Origin: Hwanghaeella sp964350445
GTDB lineage: Bacteria > Pseudomonadota > Alphaproteobacteria > UBA8366 > Aestuariispiraceae
Length of the DNA: 64,000 nt
Assembly: GCA_964350445.1 (NCBI GenBank)
Contig: CAYGKA010000023.1
Location: 1 to 64,000 of the forward strand
Direction of reading: 5' to 3'
The notes beneath the pieces were generated by a model that saw only the letters and a program-made list of their open reading frames with translations, was not told the origin of the DNA and did no database searches. Every line of letters begins with the position of its first letter. Positions within the stretch are counted from its first letter, which is position 1. Shown here in pieces: positions 27,223-36,746 of this stretch. The position numbers and the translations under genes were made by a program.

Positions 27223-28017
27223 ATGCTAGTCGACAGTCATTGCCACCTGGATTTCCTAGATCGAAACGGTGTCGACCTAGACGAGGTCGTCGCCCGTGCG
27301 GGCCGCGCCGGCGTCGGCCTCATGGTGACCATCTGCACGAAAGTGACGGAGTTTCCGGCAATCCTGGCGATCGCGGAACGCTTCCCCAATGTCTATTGCA
27401 GCGTCGGTATTCACCCGCATGAGGCGGAGTCCGAACCGGCGGTGACGGCACAACGGCTGATCGAGATGGCGCGTCACCCGAAAGTGGTCGGGATCGGTGA
27501 GACGGGCTTGGACTATTTCTATGAACACAGCCCGCGGGAGGCGCAGCAGAAAAGCTTCCGCGCCCATATCGCCGCGGCGCGCGAAACCGGCCTGCCGCTG
27601 ATCGTTCATACGCGCGATGCGGATGAAGACACGATCGGCATCATGCGGGAAGAACATGAAAAAGGCGCTTATCCCGGCCTTATTCACTGTTTCAGCAGTT
27701 CGGCCTGGCTCGCCCGGGAAGCTGTCTCCATGGGGTTCGGCATTTCCGTTTCGGGGATCGTCACATTCAAGACGGCGGATGCCTTGCGCGATGCGGTGTC
27801 GGAGGTCGCGCTGGACAAACTTCTGGTCGAGACGGATGCGCCTTATCTCGCCCCGGTGCCGAAGCGCGGCAAACAGAACGAGCCGGCTTTCGTCGTCCAT
27901 ACCGCCGAGCGTCTGGCCGCGTTGAAGGGCGTTTCGACCGGCGAGTTGGAAGAAAAGACGACAGAGAATTTCTTGAATCTTTTCAAGAAAGTGGATCCGT
28001 CCGCTCTCGCAGCGTGA
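27223..28017 (+). CDS. tatD: TatD-family metal-dependent hydrolase / DNase
   Basis: 264 residues from ATG 27223, 7 bases after metG. The metal-binding HCH motif is at residues 6-8 (MLVDSHCHLDFLD). Other TatD markers are GIHPHEAE, GIGETGLDYF, VHTRDADEDT, HCFSSS and the C-terminal ETDAPYLAP. TatD proteins are 3'-5' exonucleases or D-aminoacyl-type hydrolases; the exact role here is not provable. Part of the metG-tatD-PhnP-like run. Confidence 0.93.
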   Translation: MLVDSHCHLDFLDRNGVDLDEVVARAGRAGVGLMVTICTKVTEFPAILAIAERFPNVYCSVGIHPHEAESEPAVTAQRLIEMARHPKVVGIGETGLDYFYEHSPREAQQKSFRAHIAAARETGLPLIVHTRDADEDTIGIMREEHEKGAYPGLIHCFSSSAWLAREAVSMGFGISVSGIVTFKTADALRDAVSEVALDKLLVETDAPYLAPVPKRGKQNEPAFVVHTAERLAALKGVSTGELEEKTTENFLNLFKKVDPSALAA

Positions 28018-28039
28018 TAAGGGCCGGGGGGCGGTGTCG

Positions 28040-28795
28040 ATGCGCGTAACGATTTTGGGATGCGGCTCCTCCGGCGGGGTGCCCAGGATCGGCAACGATT
28101 GGGGCGATTGCGACCCTGCCAATCCAAAGAACCGCCGACGCCGCTGTTCAATCTTGATAGAACAGGACGAGACCGTTTTGCTGGTCGATACCGCGCCGGA
28201 CATGCGCGAACAGCTCTTGGACGCCGATGTTCAGCGGCTGGACGCCGTGTTCTTCACCCATTCCCATGCGGATCAGGCCCACGGCGTGGACGATTTGCGC
28301 GTTTTCTACATCCGCGACCGCGGCCGGCTGGTCCCGATCTATGGCGATGATGAGACGATCTACACCTTGAAGCGGCGTTTCGACTACTGCTTCACCCAGG
28401 TTGCCGGATATCCGGCAATTCTCGAACCGAATGTGTTGGCGGGTCCGGCAACGGTCGGGCCGATCACGATGGAACCGTTTACCGTCGACCATGGCCATAT
28501 CCAAGCGCTCGGTTACCGGTTCGGGCGGGTCGGCTATGTCCCCGATGTCAACGAGTTGCCGGATGACGCCAAGGAAATGCTCGCGGGACTGGATGTCCTC
28601 ATCCTCGACGCCTTGCGTCGCCGTCCCCACCCGTCCCACGCGCATCTGGACCGGACGCTAGACTGGATGGCGGAACTCAAGCCGAAACGCGGTATCCTCA
28701 CCAACATGCATATCGATCTGGACTACGACACACTGATCCGCGAACTGCCGGAGGGCGTGGAACCCGCGTTTGACGGCATGGTGATAGAAGCCTGA
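28040..28795 (+). CDS. PhnP-like metallo-beta-lactamase-fold hydrolase
   Basis: 251 residues from ATG 28040 (GTG 28034 is possible), after a G-rich ribosome site. The metal motif is H74-S-H76-A-D78-Q-A-H81, matching HxHxDH except that the residue after Asp is Gln and the following His comes two residues later. The start VTILGCGSSGGVPRIGNDWG, followed by a CDPxNPKNRRRRCS segment, is typical of PhnP/ycfH-neighbour phosphodiesterases. It probably hydrolyses a cyclic phosphodiester, but the natural substrate in this conserved neighbourhood is unknown. It is the last gene of the operon and convergent with the chemotaxis receptor. Confidence 0.88.
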   Translation: MRVTILGCGSSGGVPRIGNDWGDCDPANPKNRRRRCSILIEQDETVLLVDTAPDMREQLLDADVQRLDAVFFTHSHADQAHGVDDLRVFYIRDRGRLVPIYGDDETIYTLKRRFDYCFTQVAGYPAILEPNVLAGPATVGPITMEPFTVDHGHIQALGYRFGRVGYVPDVNELPDDAKEMLAGLDVLILDALRRRPHPSHAHLDRTLDWMAELKPKRGILTNMHIDLDYDTLIRELPEGVEPAFDGMVIEA

Positions 28796-28873
28796 GCGGA
28801 GTAGGGAGCAGGAGGGGGTTGGCACCGGGCTCCCGTATTGCGTCGGCCCCGTCATTCCACGTTAGAGACGCCT

Positions 28874-30607
28874 TTAGGCCGACTCATCGCTGTTACGAAT
28901 ACTGCTGATGAAACTCTCCGTTTCCTGTTTGAGAAGGGAACTGTTCCGCGAGAGTTCATTGGCCGAAGCCTGCAGTTCTTCCGTTGCCCCGCCGGTCGAG
29001 GTCGCATCCTCCGAGACCGATCCGATATCAGCGATCACGCTGTTTATCCGATCGCTCGCCGCCCGTGCCGCGCGCGCGACCTCACCGGTCGTCGCGGCCT
29101 GCTCTTCGACCGCGCCGGCGATAGAGGTCATGGTGGAATTGGTCCGGTTCACGGCCTCGGTGATCAGTTCCACGGCCTTCGTCGACGCCGCTATTTCGTT
29201 CAGCATGTTGGATACTTGAGCACCGATGTCCTCAGTGGCCTTTTGCGTTTGCGAGGCCAGCGACTTCACCTCGTTCGCCACGACGGCAAAACCTTTTCCG
29301 GCATCACCGGCGCGGGCAGCCTCGATGGTCGCGTTCAGGGCGAGCAGGTTGGTTTGAGCGGCGATATCCGAAATCAGCGAAACGATGTCGTTAATTTTTC
29401 CACTGGCGGCGTTGAGGGCCGCAACCTTTTCACCGGCGGAGGCGGCCTGCAGCGCCGCATCGTTCGTCAGCCGTGACGTCTCTGTAACCTGTGTTGCGAC
29501 CTCTTCGACCGCTTTGTTGACCTCTGAAACGGACTCCGTCACGGCGCTGATATCTTGGCCTGCATCATTTGCAGCGGCCCGGACATTGTTCGACCGGGAC
29601 GCCGTACGGTTGGCGATGTCGCTCACGTCATTGGACGTGGACGAGAGTTGGGTTGCGGAAGACGAAAGCGCCTGGATCACACCGCCGACCGCGGACTGAA
29701 ATTGATCGGCGAGTTTGTTAAGGGTCTCCCTCTGCTTCCTGGATGTTTCAATGCGGAAGGCGTCCTGTTCCTTACGATATTTATCGGCTGCGCGGCTTTC
29801 TTGTTTGAAACGGTACATCGCCTTGCACAGCGCCTTTACTTCCGGCGGGTTTTCATATTCCGGAACCCATGCATCCAAATCGCCTTCGGCCAGTTCGCTT
29901 TGCACTTTCGATACATGCACGATCCGTGGGACCACGAACTGCGTCGCAAAATATCCGGCCAAAACCAGCACAAGGGTTACCGAAATGGAGACCGCAAGGG
30001 TCACATAGAGGGCCAGCGTGCCGCTGCGTTCCAAACTCAACAATGAAGCGAACAGGGCGGCATCCGAAGTCTTCTTCAGCGCTAGGGTATTCTCTCGAAG
30101 ATCGGCAACGGCATCGCCGATTTTCGCCGCGGCCGCGTCGAAATCGCCCATGATTTTGTTTCCGGCCTCAGGGCCGCCAGCGATGTAGGCTCGGGCCATT
30201 GTGTCGCCCATCTGATGATATGGGCCGAAAGCTTCGGTAGAGGCGGAAATAGCATTGACGATTTTCGTGGCGCCAAGGTCCTTGGCGAGGGCGAGGGCGC
30301 TGGTTGCGTCCGCCCGGAAGGCATCGGCATAGGCGTTGGCTTCATCAATGCCGTCGTTCAGACCGTCCAAACCGCGGGTGGCGGATATGTCGGTGAACCA
30401 TTGTTGAACTTGCGCCGTTGAAAAGCGCATTTCTTCAATGAGGAGGACGAGGCTGTTGACCTTCGCATCCACGGCGAGAATATCGGTCTCGATCACGGTA
30501 ACCGAGGTGGATTGCCGATTCTGGAAATATGCTGAGACGGCGGCGTTCACCAACGCAAGGATGATAAGGAATCCGAACGTGAGCAGAACTTGTTTCCGCA
30601 GTGTCAT
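28874..30607 (-). CDS. Methyl-accepting chemotaxis protein
   Basis: 577 residues. TM1 is near residues 8-28 (LLTFGFLIILALVNAAVSAYF) and TM2 near 190-212 (LALYVTLAVSISVTLVLVLAGYF), enclosing a helical periplasmic sensor domain. A HAMP domain follows (LAEGDLDAWVPEYENPPEV), then the cytoplasmic signalling hairpin with the conserved tip IEAARAGDAGKGFAVVANEV. No C-terminal CheR-binding pentapeptide is seen. GGGGAG seven bases before the ATG supports the start. A possible promoter upstream is TTGCCT, 17 bases, TAAATC on the minus strand, weak. Confidence 0.93.
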   Translation of the reverse strand: MTLRKQVLLTFGFLIILALVNAAVSAYFQNRQSTSVTVIETDILAVDAKVNSLVLLIEEMRFSTAQVQQWFTDISATRGLDGLNDGIDEANAYADAFRADATSALALAKDLGATKIVNAISASTEAFGPYHQMGDTMARAYIAGGPEAGNKIMGDFDAAAAKIGDAVADLRENTLALKKTSDAALFASLLSLERSGTLALYVTLAVSISVTLVLVLAGYFATQFVVPRIVHVSKVQSELAEGDLDAWVPEYENPPEVKALCKAMYRFKQESRAADKYRKEQDAFRIETSRKQRETLNKLADQFQSAVGGVIQALSSSATQLSSTSNDVSDIANRTASRSNNVRAAANDAGQDISAVTESVSEVNKAVEEVATQVTETSRLTNDAALQAASAGEKVAALNAASGKINDIVSLISDIAAQTNLLALNATIEAARAGDAGKGFAVVANEVKSLASQTQKATEDIGAQVSNMLNEIAASTKAVELITEAVNRTNSTMTSIAGAVEEQAATTGEVARAARAASDRINSVIADIGSVSEDATSTGGATEELQASANELSRNSSLLKQETESFISSIRNSDESA

Positions 30608-30747
30608 TATATTCTCCCCGCGATGAATTGTTTCGGGGGCGATTTAGACTTTTATGCTCTATAAGGCAATAATCTTATACATGAGTGCCGACGGCCGCAG
30701 AAGCTTTGGTTTGAACACCCCGCATGGGGCCGTAGCGACCCGCCGGC

Positions 30748-31725
30748 CTAGAATTCGGCTTCCGGGTATTGCAGAACGGATTCGCAGAAAATGCGTTCTC
30801 TTTCGGTGATGGCTTCGGCTGGCGTTACCGACAGGAATTCTCTTATACGGGCGGGCAAACCGGGCAGGGTGAAAACCGAGTAATTGTCATAATAACGGGT
30901 ACCTTTGATCAATAGGGATTTCCCGATCGTTTGGACAATTTCCTTTCGGTATCCGTCATCGGCCAGTTCCATCAACTCTTCTTCAAAATCCAGCACCATG
31001 GGAAGCCGTTCCGTTGGTCCAAAGCCGGCGATCTTGGCGTTTGAAATCGGCACGATTTCGACCGGCCCGCCGCTTATCGACTGTTGGATATACTCCATAC
31101 AATTAAGTGGTTGCCCTAATTCATTGTGAAGAATGAATTTTCGGTCAATGTCCACGAGTATGCGTTTGCCGCTATTGGGATACCTGATTTCCGTCATGAC
31201 GTGTGATTTTACAGGGTTGTAGGCTGTCGTTATGTCCTGAAACTCCCAAAAGACGGCGTCGATTCCGGCGTCCTGGCATAGGAACGCGAAGGTGTTCGCC
31301 GCTGTGATGCAAACGCCGCCAACTTTTCCCGCAGGGGCGTTTTTCAGGAAATACGCATGCAGTTCCCGCCGTGATTCCATGGTGTTCGACGTCAATTCCT
31401 TGGGCTCATTTGCAGAATGATAGAAGATCGCCGCAACGGACGCCGCGAATGTGATCAGGTCGCCATCGTTCACAATCCATTGGATGCAGGCCGCATCGTT
31501 CTGTCTGTAAATTCTATACAGACCGGGTTCGTCTATTTGGACGTATCCAATGCCTTCGATCTTGACGTATCCGCCGCTTGGAAGAACGAGGGAATAATTC
31601 TTGATGGGGGTATAAACGGTTACGTCCAGGTCCGAGACTATTTTGACCGGGTAACATTCCGTGCGGGTTATTCTATAGGCGATGAGGTTTTGGGAGCGGT
31701 TGAATATTGTATTGATGGATATCAT
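30748..31725 (-). CDS. Transglutaminase-like superfamily protein, function unknown
   Basis: 325 residues from ATG 31725; an upstream GTG at 31776 is in frame. I do not recognise a specific family. The middle shows the order of a transglutaminase-like Cys-His-Asp triad: C139 in GKVGGVCITAANTFAFLCQ, H175 in SHVMTEIRYP and D192 in ILVDIDRKFIL. The N-terminal ~100 residues look beta-rich (VYTPIKNYSLVLPSGGYVKI). There is no signal peptide. The gene and its upstream region are clearly richer in A and T than the neighbours, suggesting acquisition or atypical origin. The flanking genes (chemotaxis receptor, DUF454 protein) do not suggest a pathway. It could be a peptidase or amidase-like enzyme. Confidence 0.55.
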   Translation of the reverse strand: MISINTIFNRSQNLIAYRITRTECYPVKIVSDLDVTVYTPIKNYSLVLPSGGYVKIEGIGYVQIDEPGLYRIYRQNDAACIQWIVNDGDLITFAASVAAIFYHSANEPKELTSNTMESRRELHAYFLKNAPAGKVGGVCITAANTFAFLCQDAGIDAVFWEFQDITTAYNPVKSHVMTEIRYPNSGKRILVDIDRKFILHNELGQPLNCMEYIQQSISGGPVEIVPISNAKIAGFGPTERLPMVLDFEEELMELADDGYRKEIVQTIGKSLLIKGTRYYDNYSVFTLPGLPARIREFLSVTPAEAITERERIFCESVLQYPEAEF

Positions 31726-31942
31726 GTTTCGCGGCCGGTTTTGGATGCGGAATATAGTCCCAGAACCTACAGTCACGTTACGCTGCGTACCATAGCTCTA
31801 TATTTTCCATAATATATATTATCGCGTTTATGGGCTTGGATACGTGCTCACCTTCTGGGAGCCCTTCCGATTAAAGACCAGCGTTCGATCCAGAAACCAA
31901 CGAGATAGACAACCGGATAGACTGGGACTTCATCGGGCTCGA

Positions 31943-32353
31943 TTACCTTAGAGTTTTTTCGGGGCGAGTTGCGACAAAAGCCGCACCAAGCGCGATCAAA
32001 CAAACGGCACCCGTCAAGAATGCTGGCGACGACAGCGTGGCTACGGCGATAGATGCGCCGACGGCCATACCGGCCAAAGCGATGACTTTGCTGCGCCGGG
32101 AAATCACCCCCTGCTCCACCATGTCGCGAACGACCTGCCCGTGGCGAGGGTGGCACGTAATGCGCCGGTAGAAGGCAGGGTTACTCTTGGCGAAACAGAT
32201 CGCGCCCAGGATCCAGAATACGGTCGTGGGCATGACCGGCAGAAACATGCCCAGCACGCCCAGACCGAAAAACCCATATCCCAGGGAATTGAGCAAGAGA
32301 CGTGACCGCATCGGGCATTCCGCCTTTTGCGCCTGCAGCGTGGCATCCGACAT
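31943..32353 (-). CDS. DUF454 (YbaN-like) inner-membrane protein
   Basis: 136 residues. The family signature is clear: LLNSLGYGFFGLGVLGMFLPVMPTTVFWILGAICFAKSNP, split here across the first two helices, followed by RHGQVVRDMVEQGVISRRSK and two more hydrophobic helices. DUF454 proteins are small integral membrane proteins of unknown function. The start Met at 32353 could instead be residue 15 (MRSRLLLN). It is isolated on the minus strand with no operon partner. Confidence 0.9.
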   Translation of the reverse strand: MSDATLQAQKAECPMRSRLLLNSLGYGFFGLGVLGMFLPVMPTTVFWILGAICFAKSNPAFYRRITCHPRHGQVVRDMVEQGVISRRSKVIALAGMAVGASIAVATLSSPAFLTGAVCLIALGAAFVATRPEKTLR

Positions 32354-32502
32354 CGTATCGACCTTTCCGTCGGTCAGTGCGGCCTTAGCACGGATACTAT
32401 CTTCATGAACGTTAGCGGGACATTAAGAACGGTGCAGTGGCCATCGGCACCAGAATCCCGATAGACAGATGAGACCTGAACCGCCTGGAAAAAGGATCCC
32501 AG

Positions 32503-33297
32503 ATGTCCCGCAACATCGACCGATTGATCGAAATAATGGCCGCCCTTCGGGACCCGGAAACGGGCTGCCCATGGGACCTGAAGCAGGATTTCAGTACGAT
32601 TGCGCCCTATACGATCGAAGAAGCTTATGAGGTTGCCGACGCGATTGAGCGCGGCGACTTGGGGGACCTGAAGGACGAATTGGGCGATCTACTGCTTCAA
32701 GTGGTTTTCCACGCGCGCATGGCTGAGGAGAACGGCGATTTCGCCTTTGATGACGTTGCCGGGGCGATCGCGGACAAGATGGTTCGTCGCCACCCCCATG
32801 TCTTCGGAGATGCGAGCGCCGATACACCCGATGAGGTGAAGGTTTCCTGGGAGGACACCAAAGCCCGGGAGCGCGCGGAAAAGGGACAGGACGACAGCGC
32901 GCTGGACGGGGTGGCAAGCGCCCTGCCCGCGCTGATCCGGGCCGAGAAGCTTTCAAAACGCGCCGCCCGTGTCGGGTTCGAATGGCCGACGGTCGATTTG
33001 GTCTTCCGCGACATCGAAGAGGAAATCGAGGAAATCCATCATGAAATCCGCGTCGGCGGCGGTCCGGACCGGCTGGAAGACGAGGTTGGCGATCTGCTGT
33101 TCTGCGTCGCCAACCTGGCCCGCTTCGTCGGTGTCGACCCGGAGAAAGCGTTGCGCAGCACCAATGAAAAGTTCAACCGCCGCTTCCGTGCCGTGGAAAC
33201 CTCATTCAAGCAGGAAGGCCGGGCGCTGACCGAGTGCAGCCTGGACGAGATGGACGCCCGCTGGGATGTGGTCAAACGGAGGGAAAAGAAGGGATAG
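32503..33297 (+). CDS. mazG: Nucleoside triphosphate pyrophosphohydrolase MazG
   Basis: 264 residues with two all-alpha MazG domains. The first has the metal-binding pattern CPWDLKQDFSTIAPYTIEEAYEV then LKDELGDLLLQVVFHARMAEE; the second repeats it as EEIEEIHHE and LEDEVGDLLFCVANLARF. It hydrolyses NTPs, including aberrant ones, to NMP and pyrophosphate. AAGGA precedes the ATG at the proper distance. It stands alone between divergent and convergent neighbours. Confidence 0.95.
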   Translation: MSRNIDRLIEIMAALRDPETGCPWDLKQDFSTIAPYTIEEAYEVADAIERGDLGDLKDELGDLLLQVVFHARMAEENGDFAFDDVAGAIADKMVRRHPHVFGDASADTPDEVKVSWEDTKARERAEKGQDDSALDGVASALPALIRAEKLSKRAARVGFEWPTVDLVFRDIEEEIEEIHHEIRVGGGPDRLEDEVGDLLFCVANLARFVGVDPEKALRSTNEKFNRRFRAVETSFKQEGRALTECSLDEMDARWDVVKRREKKG

Positions 33298-33325
33298 GCC
33301 CCCTGCCTGTGCCTGCCGTCCCGGG

Positions 33326-34537
33326 TCAAACCCTGAGGGCGTAGACCTGTTGCGGTTCGGAGACGCCGCGCAATTGATGGCTGCCCATCGGCTCCCAATC
33401 GGTCTGCACCAGGGACGAAAACTGGTTGGACGCCAGGATGGGACGCTCCAGGGTCTTGGTAAGGTCCTGTAGCCGGGCGACTTCGTTCGCCGTATGGCCG
33501 ACCACGGAAAACTCCAGCCGCTCCGGCACGCCGATATTGCCATAGAGCACATCCCCGACATGCAGACCGAGGCCGAAGGAAATCGGCGGCTCATTCGGGG
33601 AACACGGCTCCGCATTCACCCGCGCCACACGGGCCAGGGAATCCCGTGCCGCCGCCACGGCCATCCGCGTCGCCCGTTCCGCCCCGCCCGGCCCGGCGAT
33701 GGGAAAAATCGCCAGTACGCCGTCGCCGATGAAGCGCAGGACTTCGCCACCATGATCCAACACCGCGCCGGCGGTGCAGTCGAAATATCGGTTCAGCCGC
33801 GCGAGGAAGTCCCGCGCCGGCATTTGGTCGGCCAGCGCCGTCGACCCGCGCATGTCGCTGAACCAGATCGCCGCGTTGATCTCTTCCCCCGCGCCAAGCT
33901 GCACCTGGCCGTTCAGGACCCGTTCGCCGGCATGGGTGCCGAGATAGGCCGAGACGACGTTGTGGGTGGTCAATTCGCGGACATACATTTTCAACCCGGC
34001 GCCGAGGCGCGGCAGCAGGCGGCGCAGGGCCATTAATTGGGAATCGGTGAACCCGCCCGGTGCGTCGGAGAGCCAACTCGTCAACGCCCCGTCCATATGC
34101 GACCAGGATTTTTCGAGCGGGGAGGTAAAGGCAATCGCTGTGGTCAGGTAATCGGTGAAACCCTGTTCCAGGAATTCACCCAGGATCGGAAAACGGTTAA
34201 GCCCTTCCTTCTTGTGGATCCGGAAGCGCAGTTCGTTCAGGTTGCCGTCGAGAAGCGCCTTGAACGGGCTTCTAAGCCAGGCTTCGGTCTTGGCACTGGC
34301 ATGGGCGAAACGGTTGCGTTCAACCCCCCTGACCTTGCTCCACGTGACGCTGAAGGACCGGAACATGGGGTGCAGGAAGCTGCAGGCGACATGCGCGCGG
34401 GCGATTGGAATGCCCGCCGCGTTCAGTTTCTCGCAGAACTCCCGCACCAGCCGATCGGCATCGATCCCGCTTAGTGCGGAATCGATGATCCAATCGCTGA
34501 TCGCGGTGATCGCCGCATCTTCAATGACCGCCGCCAT
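33326..34537 (-). CDS. Class III adenylate/guanylate cyclase with novel N-terminal region
   Basis: 403 residues from ATG 34537, preceded by GGAGAGGGG. The C-terminal class III cyclase domain has the two metal-binding aspartates D228 (WFSDMRGST) and D272 (RFIGDGVLAIF), and VVGHTANEVARL further on. The ~190-residue N-terminal region has no membrane segment and no domain I recognise, but a similar layout (N-terminal helical part containing LNELRFRIHKKEGL) is common in alphaproteobacterial cyclases. Substrate specificity (ATP or GTP) cannot be decided by eye. The product is a cyclic nucleotide second messenger. It is 28 bases downstream of the dehydrogenase gene. Confidence 0.88.
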   Translation of the reverse strand: MAAVIEDAAITAISDWIIDSALSGIDADRLVREFCEKLNAAGIPIARAHVACSFLHPMFRSFSVTWSKVRGVERNRFAHASAKTEAWLRSPFKALLDGNLNELRFRIHKKEGLNRFPILGEFLEQGFTDYLTTAIAFTSPLEKSWSHMDGALTSWLSDAPGGFTDSQLMALRRLLPRLGAGLKMYVRELTTHNVVSAYLGTHAGERVLNGQVQLGAGEEINAAIWFSDMRGSTALADQMPARDFLARLNRYFDCTAGAVLDHGGEVLRFIGDGVLAIFPIAGPGGAERATRMAVAAARDSLARVARVNAEPCSPNEPPISFGLGLHVGDVLYGNIGVPERLEFSVVGHTANEVARLQDLTKTLERPILASNQFSSLVQTDWEPMGSHQLRGVSEPQQVYALRV

Positions 34538-34565
34538 GCACCCCTCTCCGTCCGGACCTTGGTCC

Positions 34566-35438
34566 TTAGTCGTTCTGCAGCAGGTGGAGGAGGCTGGACG
34601 TATCCCAGCGATTGCCGCCGCGTGCCTGAACATGCGCGTAATATTGGTCGATCAATGCGGTGACCGGCAGACGGGCGCCGTTGTTCTTGGCTTCACCCAA
34701 GCAGATCGACAGATCCTTCCGCATCCAATCGACAGCGAAGCCGAATTCAAACTCACCCTTCGTCATGGTGCCGGCACGGTTTTCCATCTGCCAGGAACCC
34801 GCCGCGCCTTTCGAGATCACGTCGATGACCGCATCCATGTCCAACCCGGCCTTCATGCCGAAATTCACGCCTTCCGACAGCCCTTGCAGAAGACCCGCGA
34901 TGCAAATCTGGTTGACCATCTTGGTCAGTTGGCCGGCGCCGCTGGCACCCAGAAGGCGGCAAGCGCGGGCAAAATTCATGATCACCGGTTCAGCCTTGGC
35001 GAACACATCCGCGTCGCCGCCGCACATGACCGTCAGAACGCCGTTCTCCGCCCCGGCCTGACCGCCGGAAACGGGTGCGTCGATGAATCCGATGCCGTTT
35101 TCCTTACCTTTTGCGTACAATTCGCGGGCGACTTCGGCGCTGGCCGTTGTGTTGTCGACAAGCGTCGACCCGGCGCTCATGCCGGCGAACGCGCCGTCCG
35201 GCCCCAGGATGACGGAGCGCAGATCGTCGTCGTTTCCGACACAGCTGAAGACGAATTCTGCCCCTTCGGCCGCTTCACGTGGCGTGGTTTTGAAGGATCC
35301 GCCGTATTCGGCGGCCCATTTCTCGGCTTTCGCGGAAGACCGGTTGTAGACGGTAACGTCATGACCGCCCTTTTTCGCCAGATATCCGGCCATCGGGTAT
35401 CCCATTACGCCCAATCCGATAAATGCCACTTTTGCCAT
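34566..35438 (-). CDS. NAD(P)-dependent beta-hydroxyacid dehydrogenase (3-hydroxyisobutyrate/tartronate semialdehyde type)
   Basis: 290 residues. The Rossmann start is VAFIGLGVMGYPMAGYLAKKG, and the substrate motif DAPVSGGQAGAENG and the catalytic-lysine segment GQLTKMVNQ follow in the expected order. The family oxidises 3-hydroxyisobutyrate, tartronate semialdehyde or related beta-hydroxyacids with NAD(P). No operon partner identifies the substrate. The cyclase gene follows on the same strand. Confidence 0.92.
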   Translation of the reverse strand: MAKVAFIGLGVMGYPMAGYLAKKGGHDVTVYNRSSAKAEKWAAEYGGSFKTTPREAAEGAEFVFSCVGNDDDLRSVILGPDGAFAGMSAGSTLVDNTTASAEVARELYAKGKENGIGFIDAPVSGGQAGAENGVLTVMCGGDADVFAKAEPVIMNFARACRLLGASGAGQLTKMVNQICIAGLLQGLSEGVNFGMKAGLDMDAVIDVISKGAAGSWQMENRAGTMTKGEFEFGFAVDWMRKDLSICLGEAKNNGARLPVTALIDQYYAHVQARGGNRWDTSSLLHLLQND

Positions 35439-35757
35439 GCTGTAATTCTCCCCTCTCGCGCGACGGCTAGCAGACCGCCGCTCGGTTCATGATCTATCCT
35501 GTTGTATATTAGAGCGGTTCGGACGAAACCGCACACCCCCTGGAGGCATTTCGATAAAGCCTTGGGGCCGGGACCGGTACGCACAAAGTAAGCGCATTTG
35601 CGGCGGCATCAAGTCCGACTGTGGATTTGTGAACGGTTCCAAGGGGCCGACCTTTCGCGGTGCGGATCCAACGGTCCCGAAGGCCTGTACCGTCGGCCGT
35701 ATCATGCCGCCCGCGAAGTCTTTGATCGAAAAAGCACGCAGATTTAAGACGCCTTAC
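35439..35757. other. 319-base intergenic region, no gene supported
   Basis: Located between the dehydrogenase start and the stop of an inositol-monophosphatase-family gene, both leftward. A weak hairpin with stem GCGGTT/AACCGC sits at 35514-35532. No promoter, terminator or coding sequence is convincing. A short frame reading rightward from 35629 overlaps the next gene and looks accidental. Confidence 0.5.
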
Positions 35758-36579
35758 TCATTCGGCGGAAAAGACGCGGCGCAGCGCTTCCCAAGTCTCT
35801 TCGCTGCAGGCTGAAAGGAGAGACCGGACCCGGTCTTCCGGCCGATAGGGCATGTCATCGATTCTGGCGACGTGCCCGCCCGCTTCCCGCAGCAGCAGCA
35901 CGCCCGGGACATGATCCCAGCTCCAAAGCCTATTGTAGAGAGCGAAATCCCTTTCCCCCAGGCTTTGGGCCAGGAAATCGTGTCCGGCGCAGCGCAGACG
36001 GTTCACCGTGCCGAAGGTTTCGACGAACGTGTCCCGTTTCGCCGCGCGGTCCGCCTCTGGAAAGCAGCCGTAGTTGATCTGTCCGATCATCTCTTGAAAC
36101 GGCTTCCGCTCCGGCGTGCGCAAGCGGATAGCGGCCTTGTTGGGCCTCAACAGGAAAGCCCCTGCCCCATGCTCCGCGACCGCTGTCCGGTCCTGGGTCG
36201 GGTCGTGGATGAAACTCATCAAGGTCTCGCCCTTCTCCACCAGGGCGACCATCATGCAGAACATGGGATTGCCTTCGGAGAAGTTCTTCGTGCCGTCGAC
36301 CGGGTCGATCAGCCAGACCGGCCGATCTTCCTCCAGCAAGTCCAGAATGCCGGGCTTTTTGGCGTAGGCCTCTTCCCCCACGACCACGGATCCGGGCAGC
36401 AAGCCCGGCAAAAGCGCGGTCAGCCGATGTTCCGCGTCCAGATCGGCGACGGTCACCACGTCCCCTGGCTTCTTTTCCATCACCTCGTGCTGCTGCAAGG
36501 CATTGAAACGCGGCATCACGTCGAGGGCGGCGGCCTCTCGCAAGGCGGCTATGACGCGATCTGGGTCGATGTCATGCAT
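35758..36579 (-). CDS. Inositol monophosphatase family phosphatase
   Basis: 273 residues. The metal motifs of the family are present: GEEAYAKKP, VWLIDPVDGTKNF and the C-terminal WDHVPGVLLLREAGG. The family dephosphorylates myo-inositol phosphate, 3'-phosphoadenosine compounds or histidinol phosphate; the close variant here cannot be chosen by eye. It stands alone between other leftward genes and a divergent MFS gene. Confidence 0.92.
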   Translation of the reverse strand: MHDIDPDRVIAALREAAALDVMPRFNALQQHEVMEKKPGDVVTVADLDAEHRLTALLPGLLPGSVVVGEEAYAKKPGILDLLEEDRPVWLIDPVDGTKNFSEGNPMFCMMVALVEKGETLMSFIHDPTQDRTAVAEHGAGAFLLRPNKAAIRLRTPERKPFQEMIGQINYGCFPEADRAAKRDTFVETFGTVNRLRCAGHDFLAQSLGERDFALYNRLWSWDHVPGVLLLREAGGHVARIDDMPYRPEDRVRSLLSACSEETWEALRRVFSAE

Positions 36580-36746
36580 GAGCTGGATATCTGTTTATAG
36601 CGGAGAAGGAAATTGTCACGGACGGGCGGGACGTAGCACAGCCAGCCGGGATTCGAAAGAGCGGCCCACCCAGCCATGCGCAGTGTTGACCGCAATAGTG
36701 ATGCGCGCGCGCCGGTATGCTACCAGGGAAGTGATGATCCACTGCG

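Noticed and set aside
28807..28838. Possible terminator between the PhnP-like gene and the chemotaxis receptor
   Set aside because: Only a six-base GGGAGC/GCTCCC stem with a ~19-base loop and no U-tract; too weak to call.
35629..35814. Short rightward frame in the 319-base gap
   Set aside because: It overlaps the end of the inositol-monophosphatase-family gene and has no recognisable features.
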